A stretch of DNA of 64,000 nucleotides, taken from the NCBI GenBank assembly GCA_963931865.1, contig OZ007517.1, positions 372,001 through 436,000 of the forward strand, given 5' to 3'. The DNA comes from Axinella damicornis. Its lineage: Eukaryota > Porifera > Demospongiae > Axinellida > Axinellidae. This document shows, piece by piece, positions 45,464 to 56,408 of this stretch (positions are counted from its first letter, which is position 1; every line of letters begins with the position of its first letter). A model generated the notes under the pieces. The model worked only from the letters and a program-made list of their open reading frames with translations, was not told where the DNA came from and did no database searches. The position numbers and the translations under genes are program-made.

Positions 45464-48044
45464 TCAGAGTTTGACCTTTATTCTGAAAGTGTGGAGCAGT
45501 ACAAAGATACCCACTAGGGCCGCCATGTACACCAGGAGGATGGAGAGACTATGCAGAGCACCAGTGTGCAGGGTGTTCATGGTGAAGTTCACAGCACCTG
45601 TGAAGACGTTGGCCACGACAAAGAAGAGCAGCTGGTTATAGTCCACGGCAGATACAATGCAAATGTTGCTCTGTGTGTGTGACACATTGTCCTCAGTTCC
45701 TGCTCTGCCCTCTTTGATGGACGACTCTGTGTAGAGTGGTGAGAGGAGGGAGTGGCCTAGGGTGTGGGAGAGGGGGACAACCAGGAGATCGATGGCCAGG
45801 AATACGGCCAGCATCAGCAGGCAGTAGGAAAACTGCAGAACAAGACCAACACTTGAGTCACACAGACGGTCGGTCACACATGCAGGATCTCAAACTAGAA
45901 TCCTTCTCACAACTCGCTGGGCAGCAAGGCAGAGGCTAGGAGCGAGAGGTCAGACTAAGTGTCCCTGATGTGTGGTACACGCACTGGGAGGCTGATGGTC
46001 GACTCACCATCCAGAGGATGTAGGAGAGGTTCGCAAACCTCCGTGATATGGGCTCGACGTAGGCATCACTGCACGAGGTGAGCACCCAGAGCACGGCGTC
46101 CAGCACTACCACGTGCAGCAACAGAGGTACAAGCTCCTTCAGAGAAGCCCTGACAAGAACAAAATATACACACTCACAAAAGCAGTGCACGTATGGTAAG
46201 AATACGTACAATGTACAAATTTCAAGAAGTCTGTTTCGCAAACAAATAAGAGCTAAAGATGTGGTTGCCGTGGTAACAAAACGGATACTTGCCAATACAC
46301 CTGCAGCATACTCACCTCCTGAAGAACAGCCACTTTCCCAGCTCGACTCCCCCCAAGTAGATTGCCAGGTACCCGGCACAGGAGATGACACCCTCCCTGT
46401 TGGCACTGAAGAGGGTGGGCCTAGACCCATCTCCGTGGGGGCCCCATGTAAGGTACTCACTTCCCCCCGCCAGGGAGAGGGAGGACTGGTACACTGCAGC
46501 GAGGAGGAGGGCAAGGAGACCGTAGGGGTGCCAGTGGGGGGGAGGAAGGCGGAGGATAGGGTGTAGGACAGTACACAGCAGCTGTACGGGCAGAGACATT
46601 GGGACAATGAAGTGGACATGTGTGGAAACTTCAAGAGGTCGGACTGAGTACCTACGGCCTATACCTCTATACACCTCTACCATCTACTCACAAACTGATA
46701 ATCCATCAAAGGGTTCAGAGGAGTCCAAAGAATGGTTCAGAAAATGCTTGGTTCCGACCCTGTGTAAGAAGCTGTGGAACACTTTTGGACTTTCTCCTGT
46801 GACCAAACAATAATTATGTCTACCACAACTCTGCTTTCTACAGTGCTTAGCCTGACTAAGGCAGTGCTCACCCTGACTACGGCAGTGCTCACCCTGACTA
46901 CGGCAGTGCTCACCCCGACTACGGCAGTGCTCAGCCTGACTTCGGCAGTGCTCACCCTGACTACGGCAGTGCTCACCCTGACTACGGCAGTGCTTACCCT
47001 GACTACGGCAGTGCTCACCCTGACTACGGCAGTGCTCACCCTGACTACAGCAGTGCTCAGCCTGACTTCGGCAGTGCTCACCCTGACTACGGCAGTGCTC
47101 ACCCTGACTACGGCAGTGCTCACCCTGACTACGGCAGTGCTCACCCTGACTACAGCGATGGTGAAGAAGAAGTTCCAGTGCACACCATACTCTGTCACAT
47201 GTTCCTGGTAGTCAGTGGACTTCACAGACATCAATCGAAGCAACCCCAGGACGAACAACGGAAGAACAGCTCGCAATGTGACCCCAACTGCCCTCAAATA
47301 GCTCCTCAAGCTCGGCACACTCTTGAAGTGTTCCGGGTGTCTTGCCTCTGGTGCAGTTATCCCATGCGCCAGCAGGAAGCACCCCACTCCTACGTCCATA
47401 AGGCCACTGCCGTAGGTCTCCGCCTTGGCTAGTCTCCGAGGATAGATGTGGAAATCTACAGCCAAAATTGCAATGGCCGTGAAGAGATTGACATACGTTC
47501 TGTACAAGGTAACAAATGGGAGTCTTCCGGGACAGGGCAGGTCCAGTAGTTGTGTGAGCACAGAGAGGGGTTGTGGTGTCCTCCAGAGTGCAGAGAGCAT
47601 GAGTGAGACGGAGAGGCAGAGACCGAGTACGAGCACATGGGCACTGTAGTCGGCAAGGACAGTGAACACAAGGACCCCCGGTAGAACAATGGTCGCATAT
47701 TCCAGAAGAAATGAAAACCTTTGAAAAGGAATGACAAGTGATTATCAATTGGACAGTGCTATCTTATTTTGTCCACAAGGGTGTTCTAGGCCAGGGAAGG
47801 CTTCTGTTTCTGTTCCTTTGCATGTGATTGCTCCCTAGAGTTGACCCAAACACCAATCCTCCACTACCGTGTCTCACATGGCAGACGTCCTCTTGAGTGT
47901 ATTCACTGCGGGCAGGCAAGTGACAGCTGCGCACTTGAGGAGGTAGCCTGCTGCCAGGGTGACTGTGATCAGGGAGATTTCCCCCAGAGTCGTTCCACCC
48001 AGACCCGCTACGAACTCCTCCTTGGCTTGCCTGTAGCCCTCCAT
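45464..48044 (-). CDS. PIGW: PIGW, GPI-anchor inositol acyltransferase (complete, 505 aa)
   Basis: Five minus-strand exons join in phase: 48044-47878, 47718-47145, 46581-46316, 46149-46008 and 45832-45464. The total of 505 aa compares with 504 in human PIGW. Conserved blocks are NGTT-like GGTTLGEIS at the N-terminus, FTAIAILAVDFHIYPRRLAK, AETYGSGLMDVGVG, TEYGVHWNFFFTIA, SANREGVISCAGY, RRFANLSYILW and ANVFTGAVNFTMNTLHTG. The enzyme acylates the inositol ring of GlcN-PI on the ER membrane during GPI-anchor synthesis; the many hydrophobic helices fit a polytopic ER protein. An in-frame ATG also exists at 48077, but 48044 has the stronger context (gcgccATGG). Intron 2 holds a minisatellite grown from the splice donor. 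It is divergent from REX1BD. Confidence 0.95.
46841..47156. repeat. 21-bp minisatellite derived from the PIGW intron-2 splice donor
   Basis: About 15 units of gcagtgctcaccctgactac plus g. On the minus strand each unit contains gtagtcagg|gtgagc, the same sequence as the true exon-2 donor at 47145. Because 21 is a multiple of three, the frame stays open through the array as repeated VVRVSTA. Confidence 0.92.
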
Positions 48045-48141
48045 GGCGCTGCATTTTCTAATTAATGCCCACACCACGTGAACTCCGGATACTTCTGTAT
48101 ACTGTGCCGTATAGCTGTTACGTTAGCTGTTGCACGTATTG
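48045..48141. promoter_or_regulatory. Shared bidirectional promoter of PIGW and REX1BD
   Basis: Only 97 bp separate the two start codons, which point away from each other. The interval includes cacgtg (E-box, within ccacaccacgtgaac) and no TATA box in either direction that I can defend. The same interval is duplicated at 63282-63378 with high identity. Confidence 0.75.
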
Positions 48142-49196
48142 ATGGAAGTCGGTGGGCATGTGAGGAGGATATTTGCTATCCAAGAGGAAAGACAGGCGCA
48201 GTATGCCAAGCTCAAGAAGTGAGACGTTAGTATCACATGAATGTGTTTGCTGTTCGTGCTGCGCAGCTAGCTGATTAGTATTGGCCACGCCCAGTAATGT
48301 GATCACGTGACTGGTATTGGAATAGAACGTTGCATCTAGTCAAGTTCCCAGAACGAGACTACGTTGCACCAGGAATGGGTATGTGAATGTGATATGAAGC
48401 CGGGCATAAATAGAGCTTTCAAATGATGTCCTTAAAATTATGCGGTCACATTGTAGTTGGCTGAAGGCTGTAATCTTAAGCTTGGATCAAAATTCAACCG
48501 ATGGCATCATTGAATGCTCCATTCATGCTAGCTGATCACAATGGTGCAAATCCCAGTCTCATATCTTGTTCCTAAACCCAATCAGGAGCGTGCAGGTGCA
48601 CAGCTGCCTCCGCTCATGGTCTATTATAGACAAGTAAGGTTTGTTACTTGATGAGGCGAAGCCAATAAGTGAAGTGACTGACCTTACAAGTGAAATAGTG
48701 TGACCAGCTCATGATTACACTTTGTTTGTAGCTGGGAAATCAGCAGCTGCATGATTAGTTGAGAGCAGTGCAGATTACACGAATAATTCACTATAGTGCA
48801 GTATTTATAAGGAGCGCATATGACTGATGAGGTCCCTTCCTTCCGCTCTTTGCGAGATTGCTATAATTGATGAGTGGAATCCGTGATCATTTTCAGAGCC
48901 CATGAGGAGTATGTGTCCCAGCAGAAGGGTGTGGACTGGTACAGGAGAGGGGTGGCGGAAGTGACCGGTCAGTTCCAGGCTCTCTCCCAGGAGGTCATAG
49001 TGTGTATCGGTGAGCTCCGTGGGAGGGGACTGGGAGGTGTGGCTGCCATCTTGGAGAACATCCAGGAACAAGAGAAAGAGAAGCTGCAACTTGTGAGTTT
49101 GAGGTGTGTGTCCTACCTTGACAAGTTGTCCCTGCAAGTAGGTGAGGATGACCCGGATGATAATGAGGATGATGTGTGTGTGTGTGTGTGTGTGTG

Positions 49197-49227
<31 letters not shown>

Positions 49228-50460
49228 CTAGGTCCAAGGAAAGTTGCATTGTATCTTGGTACGTGAATGAGATATGAAACTGGGAATTGTGCCATTATGA
49301 TCGGCATGAATAGAGCTTTCAAATGATGTCCTTGAAATGGTTTTTATTTTCGGTCACATTTTTGCTATAAATCACACTCGACCAAAGGCTATAATCCATG
49401 GTTTTTCATGATTTGGGGTAAAAATTCAACCTATTGCAAAATGGACATTATTGGAATGCTCCGTTCATGCTGATCACAACGGTGCAAATCCCAGCTTCAT
49501 ATCTCATTCCTAGCCCAAGTTACCTAGCTACATTTGTAAATATATATTTCAGATATGTAGGGCATCAAGAGTGCATAAGTAGATCGCCCGCCCGGAGTAT
49601 AGTGTGGTGACGAGGGTACACCGTCCCTGCTTGATGGGGAAGGGAGGGAGGGAGGGAGGGAGGGAGGGAGGGAGCTTTTGTGCAGTAACATGTATTTGGT
49701 GTGGTGCAACTGTTTTAACATTCTCCACGTGCACTATGCATGCACAGACAGTGAAGTGGCACAAAAAGAGCTGTGAGGATCTGGAGGAGGGAGAGGAGGA
49801 GGAGGAGGATGACTTTGGAATGTCAGAACATCACAGGAGGGAGCTCAGAAAACAGTACTGAGGATTTCAGGTTGCTCGTCCGAGGTCCATTCAACAAATT
49901 TGCGCATATTCATAAGTATGGCCTTGCACTTGAAGCCCAAGCGATTGTGTGCTCGTTTACAGGCAGACGCCTACGCCTTGTACTAAATGCCGAAGGCGCA
50001 CACCACACACTCTCTATCGATCAGTGCATATGCGCTGAAATTTGTTAATGGATCTTGGACAAGCAACCTGACATCTACACTGTGGATTAATTAGTAGAAT
50101 TTGACGAGTCAGTGGATCACATCAGTTTCTGATTTATGGATCTCAAAATACTGACGAGTGCATGATCTGCAAACCTCATAACAGTACAGTCCTCTCTAGA
50201 TCTAACAAGTACCTCCCCATGATACTGTGAGCAGACTAAATGGTTGCTATCTGGTTTGTCTTGTGGTCTCATTGCGATTCATCCAGAATTGAATGGTCTG
50301 TTGTGACTTGTCTGTGTGGTATGTATAGACTATAACTTCCTTCCTCAGGCTGGCAAGGGTGGAGGGTGCTATTGCTGAACTCATACAAGAGTTGAGATAC
50401 GAGTCTGAGTCTTACCTGCTGCAGGAGTCGGACTCGGAACATACGCACACTGAACAGTAA
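48142..50460 (+). CDS. REX1BD: REX1BD-like protein (complete, 163 aa)
   Basis: Four exons join in phase: 48142-48218, 48897-49092, 49748-49854 and 50349-50460. The protein resembles the small Required-for-excision-1-B-domain protein (human 173 aa). Matching parts are an N-terminal helix, IFAIQEERQAQYAKLK, then DWYRRGVAEVTGQFQALSQE, LENIQEQEKEKLQL, and a C-terminal helix VEGAIAELIQELRYESES. An acidic insert (EEGEEEEEDD) comes from exon 3. The family name comes from an algal DNA-repair gene; its role in animals is poorly known. The start was chosen because a TAG lies in frame three codons upstream. It is mostly alpha-helical with no signal peptide. Introns carry a poly-G tract, a foldback MITE and a (GGGA)n tract. 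Confidence 0.85.
49177..49228. repeat. (GT)n-(G)n tract
   Basis: A GT run followed by nearly 30 G in REX1BD intron 2; (GGGA)n follows at 49641-49672 in the same intron. Confidence 0.9.
49231..49526. mobile_element. ~295-bp foldback MITE, copy 2
   Basis: Same sequence as the copy at 42077-42372, here in intron 2 of REX1BD just after a poly-G tract. Confidence 0.75.
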
Positions 50461-50587
50461 TCATTAGTTGAGGTTAGGGTCACCTTTTCTATTGTCAACA
50501 GGAGATGATTATTACTGTGAGTGCATGGTGATTGACATCATTATTATATGCTTTTGGATTTCAACATCGCTCATCAGTAAACTGTAG

Positions 50588-50719
50588 CCTCATTCCCAGG
50601 CCTACCCCCGTTTTTTTTTCTGTTCTTCGGTTTCCGTTGACAATAATACATGGATGCAGAAGGCCAGTGTCCGTGTATTATTGTCAACAAGAACAGAAAA
50701 ATACGGGGAATGAGGCTGG
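50588..50719. mobile_element. TAGCCTCATTCCC-ended inverted repeat
   Basis: tagcctcattcccagg at the left and ggggaatgaggct at the right, with inverted ttgacaataatac inside. No clear target duplication. Of the 1.5 kb between REX1BD and the receptor gene, this, a short actccgtttgtgtatcctg repeat (51015-51110) and the recombinase remnant are all I can identify. Confidence 0.6.
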
Positions 50720-51407
50720 ACTGTATAATTATGTTTGGCATATTATTTGGAATCTGATTGGTCAACTTCCGATCAGCCCATCCCATGCATGAATGATCGC
50801 GCTAAGCACCTGCAAAGGTATCCGTTTACAGCTTCCACTGGCACTGGTCAACGAGATTCATGAGCAGACTACTGCATGCTGCATGCAGTATACACCTATA
50901 TAGTACCAGCCATTAGACTATAGTTAGTACATGTAGTAATCCTGCATTTTGATTGGCTAAATTCCAGTCTCTATTTTACATAGAGACTGCTGAGTCTGCC
51001 TTGGAGCACTTAGAATACTCCGTTTGTGTATCCTGAAGCACTTACTGTAGAATACTCCATTTGTGTATCCTGGAGCACTTAGAATACTCCCCACAAGCAC
51101 TTAGAATAGCTACTCGAAATGTAGAACATGCTTGTTCTATTATCAGTTTTCATGTATTGTAGACATGTAAAATAATATTATGTTCTCATGTATTTCTAAC
51201 ATGCTTGGTGATAAACACTCCAGATATGATAGGGGTTAAAATTTAATTTGGTGGTTGCTACGCACGATACATAGATACGGGAGTAACACATGAGCAATGC
51301 ACATACAAAGCTTACTGAATGTGAACGTTAATGTTGACGTCAGTAAACATGTGCTGGAGGTTGTCTGGATGAAATGCAAGTTGCTGGTGAGTGGTCTGTG
51401 TATGAGT

Positions 51408-51838
51408 TCATGGAGTTGACTCCTTAACCAGGGCGGCGATTGTAACGGATCGTGAAGAGCACGGTTGAGAGTAGTCACATCTTGGCTTCTTACTTAGTGC
51501 AAGGATATCTGACATGTTCTCAAGCTGTTCTGCACTGGTTCGCTTGTAGCTTCGAACTCCGTCAACACTGTGATGCCCTGTTCTCTCCATTATGAGTTGC
51601 TTGTCAGCGCCAGCTTGATACAGACCTGTGGCTGTTGTCGCTCTCAGGGAGTGATTCGTTCTGTAGCCTGTGATCCCTGCTGCTTTACACAGTCTTGCCA
51701 CTGTTCCTGCCAGCGTGCAGTGTCCCATCGGTTGTGAGCTGTACCAGCAAGTGTCATTAGTCGGAGCCCTGAGTGGCTTGAGGTAGAATGCAATAGGACG
51801 TACGCAGGTATATTTACCTGTACTCTTCGTTGTATATC
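51408..51838 (-). mobile_element. Crypton-type tyrosine recombinase, C-terminal fragment
   Basis: The translation holds the C-terminal catalytic part of a tyrosine recombinase: RPIAFYLKPLRAP, WYSSQPMGHCTL, then NHSLRATTATGLYQAG with the HxxR pair, RTGHHSVDGVRSYKR with the second His and the nucleophilic Tyr, ending KESTP. It is closest in style to Crypton recombinases and the animal proteins derived from them (the QRICH1/ZMYM/KIAA1958 group). The N-terminal half and first catalytic Arg are not found upstream, where stops occur, so I read it as a transposon remnant. A spliced domesticated gene is less likely. Confidence 0.75.
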
Positions 51839-51992
51839 ATCCTTCCTGTCACTTGCACATTAAAGTTTCCAAAAAATAAAAATAAAAAAATTAAATAAGT
51901 AATAGTGCCACGCGTCATTTGTTTTGGGTGGGGAAATCGTGATCGCTCGCAGAGCAGTAGTACTAGTATTATTAGCGATTTGCGCATTGCCA

Positions 51993-54900
51993 ATGGAGTC
52001 GTGGATGTGCTGTGTGCTGGTGTTGGCGAGTTTATCCGGGCATTCACAAGGTCAGAAACGTCTCAGTAGCTCGTCAGCAGTCCACTGCAGCTGTCGGGCG
52101 CTGTACGATCAGTAGCTATAGTCTCGCGGGGCATGCGGGGCCAGACCCACACGGAAGGGACCGGGAGGGTCTAGCAATTTGTTTCAGAACATTCTGGGCA
52201 TATTAATGTAATCAAGGCTGAGGACGAGGTACTGCGTCCTGGATAATTTGAAGCTAATGAGTTCACAACTTGTATATACAGCGTGAGTAAACTTGCGTAA
52301 GAATCAAAACAGTGGCGTTTAACGTTTACAGGTACGTCTATGTGGGTATAGAATAATTGTCGGGTTTCGAGTTCGAGTTTCGAGTTCGAGTTTCGAGTTC
52401 GAGTTCGAGTTTGAGTTTCGAGTTCGAGTTCGAGTTTAATGGCTTTCCTAGATCCTGCTATATAGTACAATGGGTCGCTCGACATCCCTAGACTCTACAG
52501 CAGCATAGATTATATATTGTAATAAATAATCATAGATAATATAGCGATTATCTATGATATAATCTATGACAGCAGTTCCATGGAATACTGGCGGAGAGTG
52601 GAGGTTGCTACTGGGGGGGTTTTCTCGAGATGCTGTTCACATCCACGCAAAAATAGTAAGTACGCGGAACAGATTATAGTATTTTGGGGGATGTACAGCC
52701 CTATTTGGGGTGAATTTTCTGTGAAGTAATGCTTGTGGCAGTGGGAACGAGGCTGAGGTTATGATCACTTGTTTGTGCATGGTCACTGACGCTAGTTGGT
52801 GTTTGCACTTTGCACAGAAATCTGTAACGCAGTTGTATGGTTTACCTTTCCGAGACTGAAGACTAGTTAGAGTTCTGTCTTATTCGGAGTGAAAACTGTT
52901 TACCTTCTTTGCAGAGAATGCTCCAGCATGGCCAAACCTGCCTTGAACACTACAAGACACCTTAGCAGTGTGCAGAGAATGCACTGGCATGGCCCGACCC
53001 TGGTGGACACTATAATATGACTTAGGATGTGCATGGTTCTGCAGTTCCCAGGATGAATCACTGTACCTGTGTGCTCAGTCATGCTAATATAAACAGGCAG
53101 AATGAAAATCAGTTAATTTCGTTGGTGCTAATGCTGGAAATCTTCAATGTAAGCAAGTGTAAATCTATGCTCATTTCTAGAAAAAGAAAATGTCCAGAGT
53201 TGACTGTTTGTGGTCAAGTATTTGAACAGGTGGAAAGCTTTACTACTCACCTCCGACCTGACATGATCTAAGCATACTCATTTCTAGGAGAAAAAAAAAT
53301 GTCCAGACTGTTTCAGAAAGATATCAAACTGCTTGAGGAGTCCAGAAGTTTGCCGTCAGGATATCGGTGTAGCAAGAGCTATTACATGAGCTATGAGGAC
53401 CTACTGGACACCTTCCAGCTTCCTGACCTATCAACGAGGAGCTCAGACTCTCATTACTGTTTAAGAATGTATTCTTTTCCCCTCTTAAAAGTAGACGGAG
53501 TTGTCATATTTGTTACATACTGTGACTAGATAAAGCATTCCATCATTTCCATGCAGAGAAAGTGTGAGGCACAAATGAATAAAGGAAGGAGTTGGTATGA
53601 GCAAAAGGTTGACGATACATGTACGGTTTAGTCTGATGTGATGTAGAGTTCATGGTTACAAAAATGTTGGAATACATTTTTTCCTCACTCTACGTACCTT
53701 AGATGTTGTGTGTCTTTGGGGTACTACTCATTAGCTATATTAATATTATGCTATTACTGTATCCCTTGCTGTTGCATAAAATTTCATAGGAAAAAATAAC
53801 AACCAAAAACCCCGCTTTTATCATAGTATATTAGCGGCAAGAACTTCCTGTGGGTGGAGCTTCACGACACCCCGGAATACGCTGGAGTCTGTATGCGGGC
53901 ACTTTGCCCATTTGGAAAAATCCACGGAATAAGCGATGTTCGAACGTGAGTGCAATCCGCTGTATCATAGATAACTGTATTATCTATGGCTGTATTTATT
54001 ATACATTACAATATTAGCCCCACAATGCCATGCATTCTCCTAGCAAGGATAATTAAAACGGAACGTTTCGTTTTAATTATCCTTGCTCCTAGTTATATAA
54101 TTATTCTGTAGAATCATACTGCAATCCTATTGGTCACTGTAGTGCTTATTCCCATGGAATAATTCACAATATTCCAGGGCTGAACATGACTTTTACAAGA
54201 CAACAACAATAATGTGTGTTGTCTAAAAACAAACTTGACATGTGGACATGTAATTACCTACTGTAGCTAGGTAAGTACACAGTAATTGCACAACAATCGC
54301 TGTATGATAGCTACTATAATTATGCATTCATTGCTGAAGTTCTGAATATAATAAAACAATTATTGCACGCTTCTGTGTTGGATATCAGATTTATTACTAC
54401 CCTTCCTCCTCGGGTAGTAATAAATCTTGATATCCAACACAGTAGTGTGCAATAATTGTTTATTATATTCGGCTGCGCGACAACTCGAACTCGAACTCGA
54501 ACTCGAACTCGAACTCGATCTCGAACTCGAACTCGAAGTTTATCCATCCCCGTGTAGGTGCTGGCACTGCTGACTGCGGAGAACAAGAGTACTGCCCATG
54601 GATATTACACTAACGTTAGTGTGTATTATCCATGGTACTGCCACTCCTTCCGTGGGTCTGGCCCCGCGAGACTAATCAGTAGCCACTAGAGAAGATCAAC
54701 CCATGAAGCTGTCTGTGTGTGTTGTGTACAATGTGTACACAGCCTACAAAGACAGCTTCATGGTGTATTGTGCATAAGGACATGTACAAGTCCAGGACTG
54801 AATTTGTCGTTGAATGTCGTATCACTTTACAGGTGAGCTGTCGGTCTCCATCAGAGAGCCCAGTGGCCCTTTTGGGAGTGATTTTGTGAGACTCCAGATC

Positions 54901-56375
54901 GACAACTCCAGGAACATCACCTTGGTCAACACACACACATATGAGATTGAGTGCAGCTCTGATGTTGGCATTAGTCCAATCTGGGTCCATGATGGGGTCC
55001 AGGTCTCCAGCTCCCAGCCATCCGTGGGCACTTCTAGGGCTTATGTGACGGAGATAACTGATCGTAGGAATAAACTGGTACTTCAGAGCCTTGCCCTGAG
55101 TCTGGTGGGTGCCTATGTCTGCATGGAGGGAGTGGAGCTAGATGTGGACCGCGCTACCTTGCTCATCGCAATAGGTGCAGTTGGTAGATGGGAACATATG
55201 TCTTTAACCCTTTCCAATACAACTACTTGCTTGCTGCTGGATGCCTGATGTTGAGAATCTGGGTACATTCTGATGTTTGTTGTAGAGCACAAGTCGATCT
55301 AGCCTCGTACCCAGGCCTTCAATCGCGGGGGGAAGGCCTGGTATACACTGTTTGCGCATGCGCTTAATTTCCCCCAAAATCTTGGAAAATAGGATATCTC
55401 GGTATTCTTCCGTGAAACGATGACGTCGAATGACGTCCACGTTTACATTCCTGGAAGAACCGCAACGAACGCATTAACTCTTTACCAACCATAAGAAACA
55501 GCTTAAGGAAGCAAAATCCTGTATTAAAGTATAACGCCTAGTAATAAATTCCCCATATAAATTCTTATGGCTTATGGGAGCTCATGACGGCTTTTGCAGT
55601 CATTGGTTGGTAAAGAGTTAACAACGAGTAGCAATAATGGCGTGCAAAAGTTCCGGTGGTAGTAGTTTCTCTGAGGCTCTTACCTATGCTTTGCGAAGGC
55701 TGAAAATGACACGGATGACTGTGAAAGAAGAGCAGCGCTCCTCCATGAGAGCTGTGTACAAAGGCAGCGACGTGTTCGTGTGGCTAGCTACCTACTGGCT
55801 ATGGCAAGAGCCTGTGCTACCAAGCGCTCCCTTTCCTCATGGAGTCTAGCTACAAGAAGGGACTTGTAGACAGTGGAAAGAGCTGTGGTGTGCTTGTTGT
55901 GAGCCCTTTGATCGCTCTCATGCACGCGTACGCGGGTGTGCCCAACCCATTCGCAAACGTCACAATTAAAATTGACGTAATAATTATTCACATTTAAATT
56001 AAACGCATGCGCAAACAGTGTATACCAGGCCTTCCCCCCGCGATTGAAGGCCTGGGTACGAGGCTAAAGTCGATCAAACTGTTATCATTTGAAAGGGGGT
56101 TGGTTTCGTTTACCTCTAGTCTGTTTACATGTACAAAGCTGATGACCTCCTTTCTGCAGCTGGGAGATAATAGCTGCAGGTGAATATTGTAAGGCGTGAT
56201 TTGTAATCTAACTAGCCTGCTGTTGGGTCAGTCACCTTACATGGAAGCATTGGCAGCCAAAACTGTGGTGGTGATTTACCTTCCTAAAAACACCCTATGT
56301 GGTTCAGCATAGCTAATAATTTTTGTGGGGGTGACACAAATTTAGAATGCCTAGTCTTCAAGTTATCTCTAGATA

Positions 56376-56408
<33 letters not shown>

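Larger units (their letters stand above)
52117..54674. mobile_element. 2.56-kb TIR element with 9-bp target duplication (MULE-like)
   Basis: atcagtagc occurs at 52108-52116 and 54675-54683. Just inside are tatagtctcgcggggc and the complement of tagtctcgcggggccagacc. The interior has inverted (TTCGAG)n blocks (52365-52437 and 54483-54538), LINE remnants, a palindrome at 54330-54465 and an exon-like piece at 53831-53947. Sequence at 54140-54360 is shared with 18080-18350. No transposase is seen. It fills intron 1 of the receptor gene. A 9-bp duplication with TIRs suggests the Mutator-like superfamily. Confidence 0.75.
55300..56066. mobile_element. 767-bp TIR element with 9-bp target duplication carrying a RecQ-like fragment
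   Basis: aagtcgatc flanks both ends (55291-55299 and 56067-56075). The TIRs are about 70 bp with one mismatch, starting tagcctcgtacccaggcctt. It lies in intron 2 of the receptor gene. The inside holds a 5' fragment of a RecQ-family helicase gene and a nested TTAA MITE. No transposase, so it would have moved in trans. Confidence 0.88.

Noticed and set aside
46737..47144. Long minus-strand frame continuing PIGW exon 2 through the minisatellite
   Set aside because: The frame is open only because the unit is 21 bp. Homology to PIGW resumes at 46581 after a good acceptor, so this is intron.
45464..48077. Single-exon PIGW as in mammals
   Set aside because: Clear introns with matching phases interrupt the homology, and the joined model gives 505 aa, almost exactly the human length.
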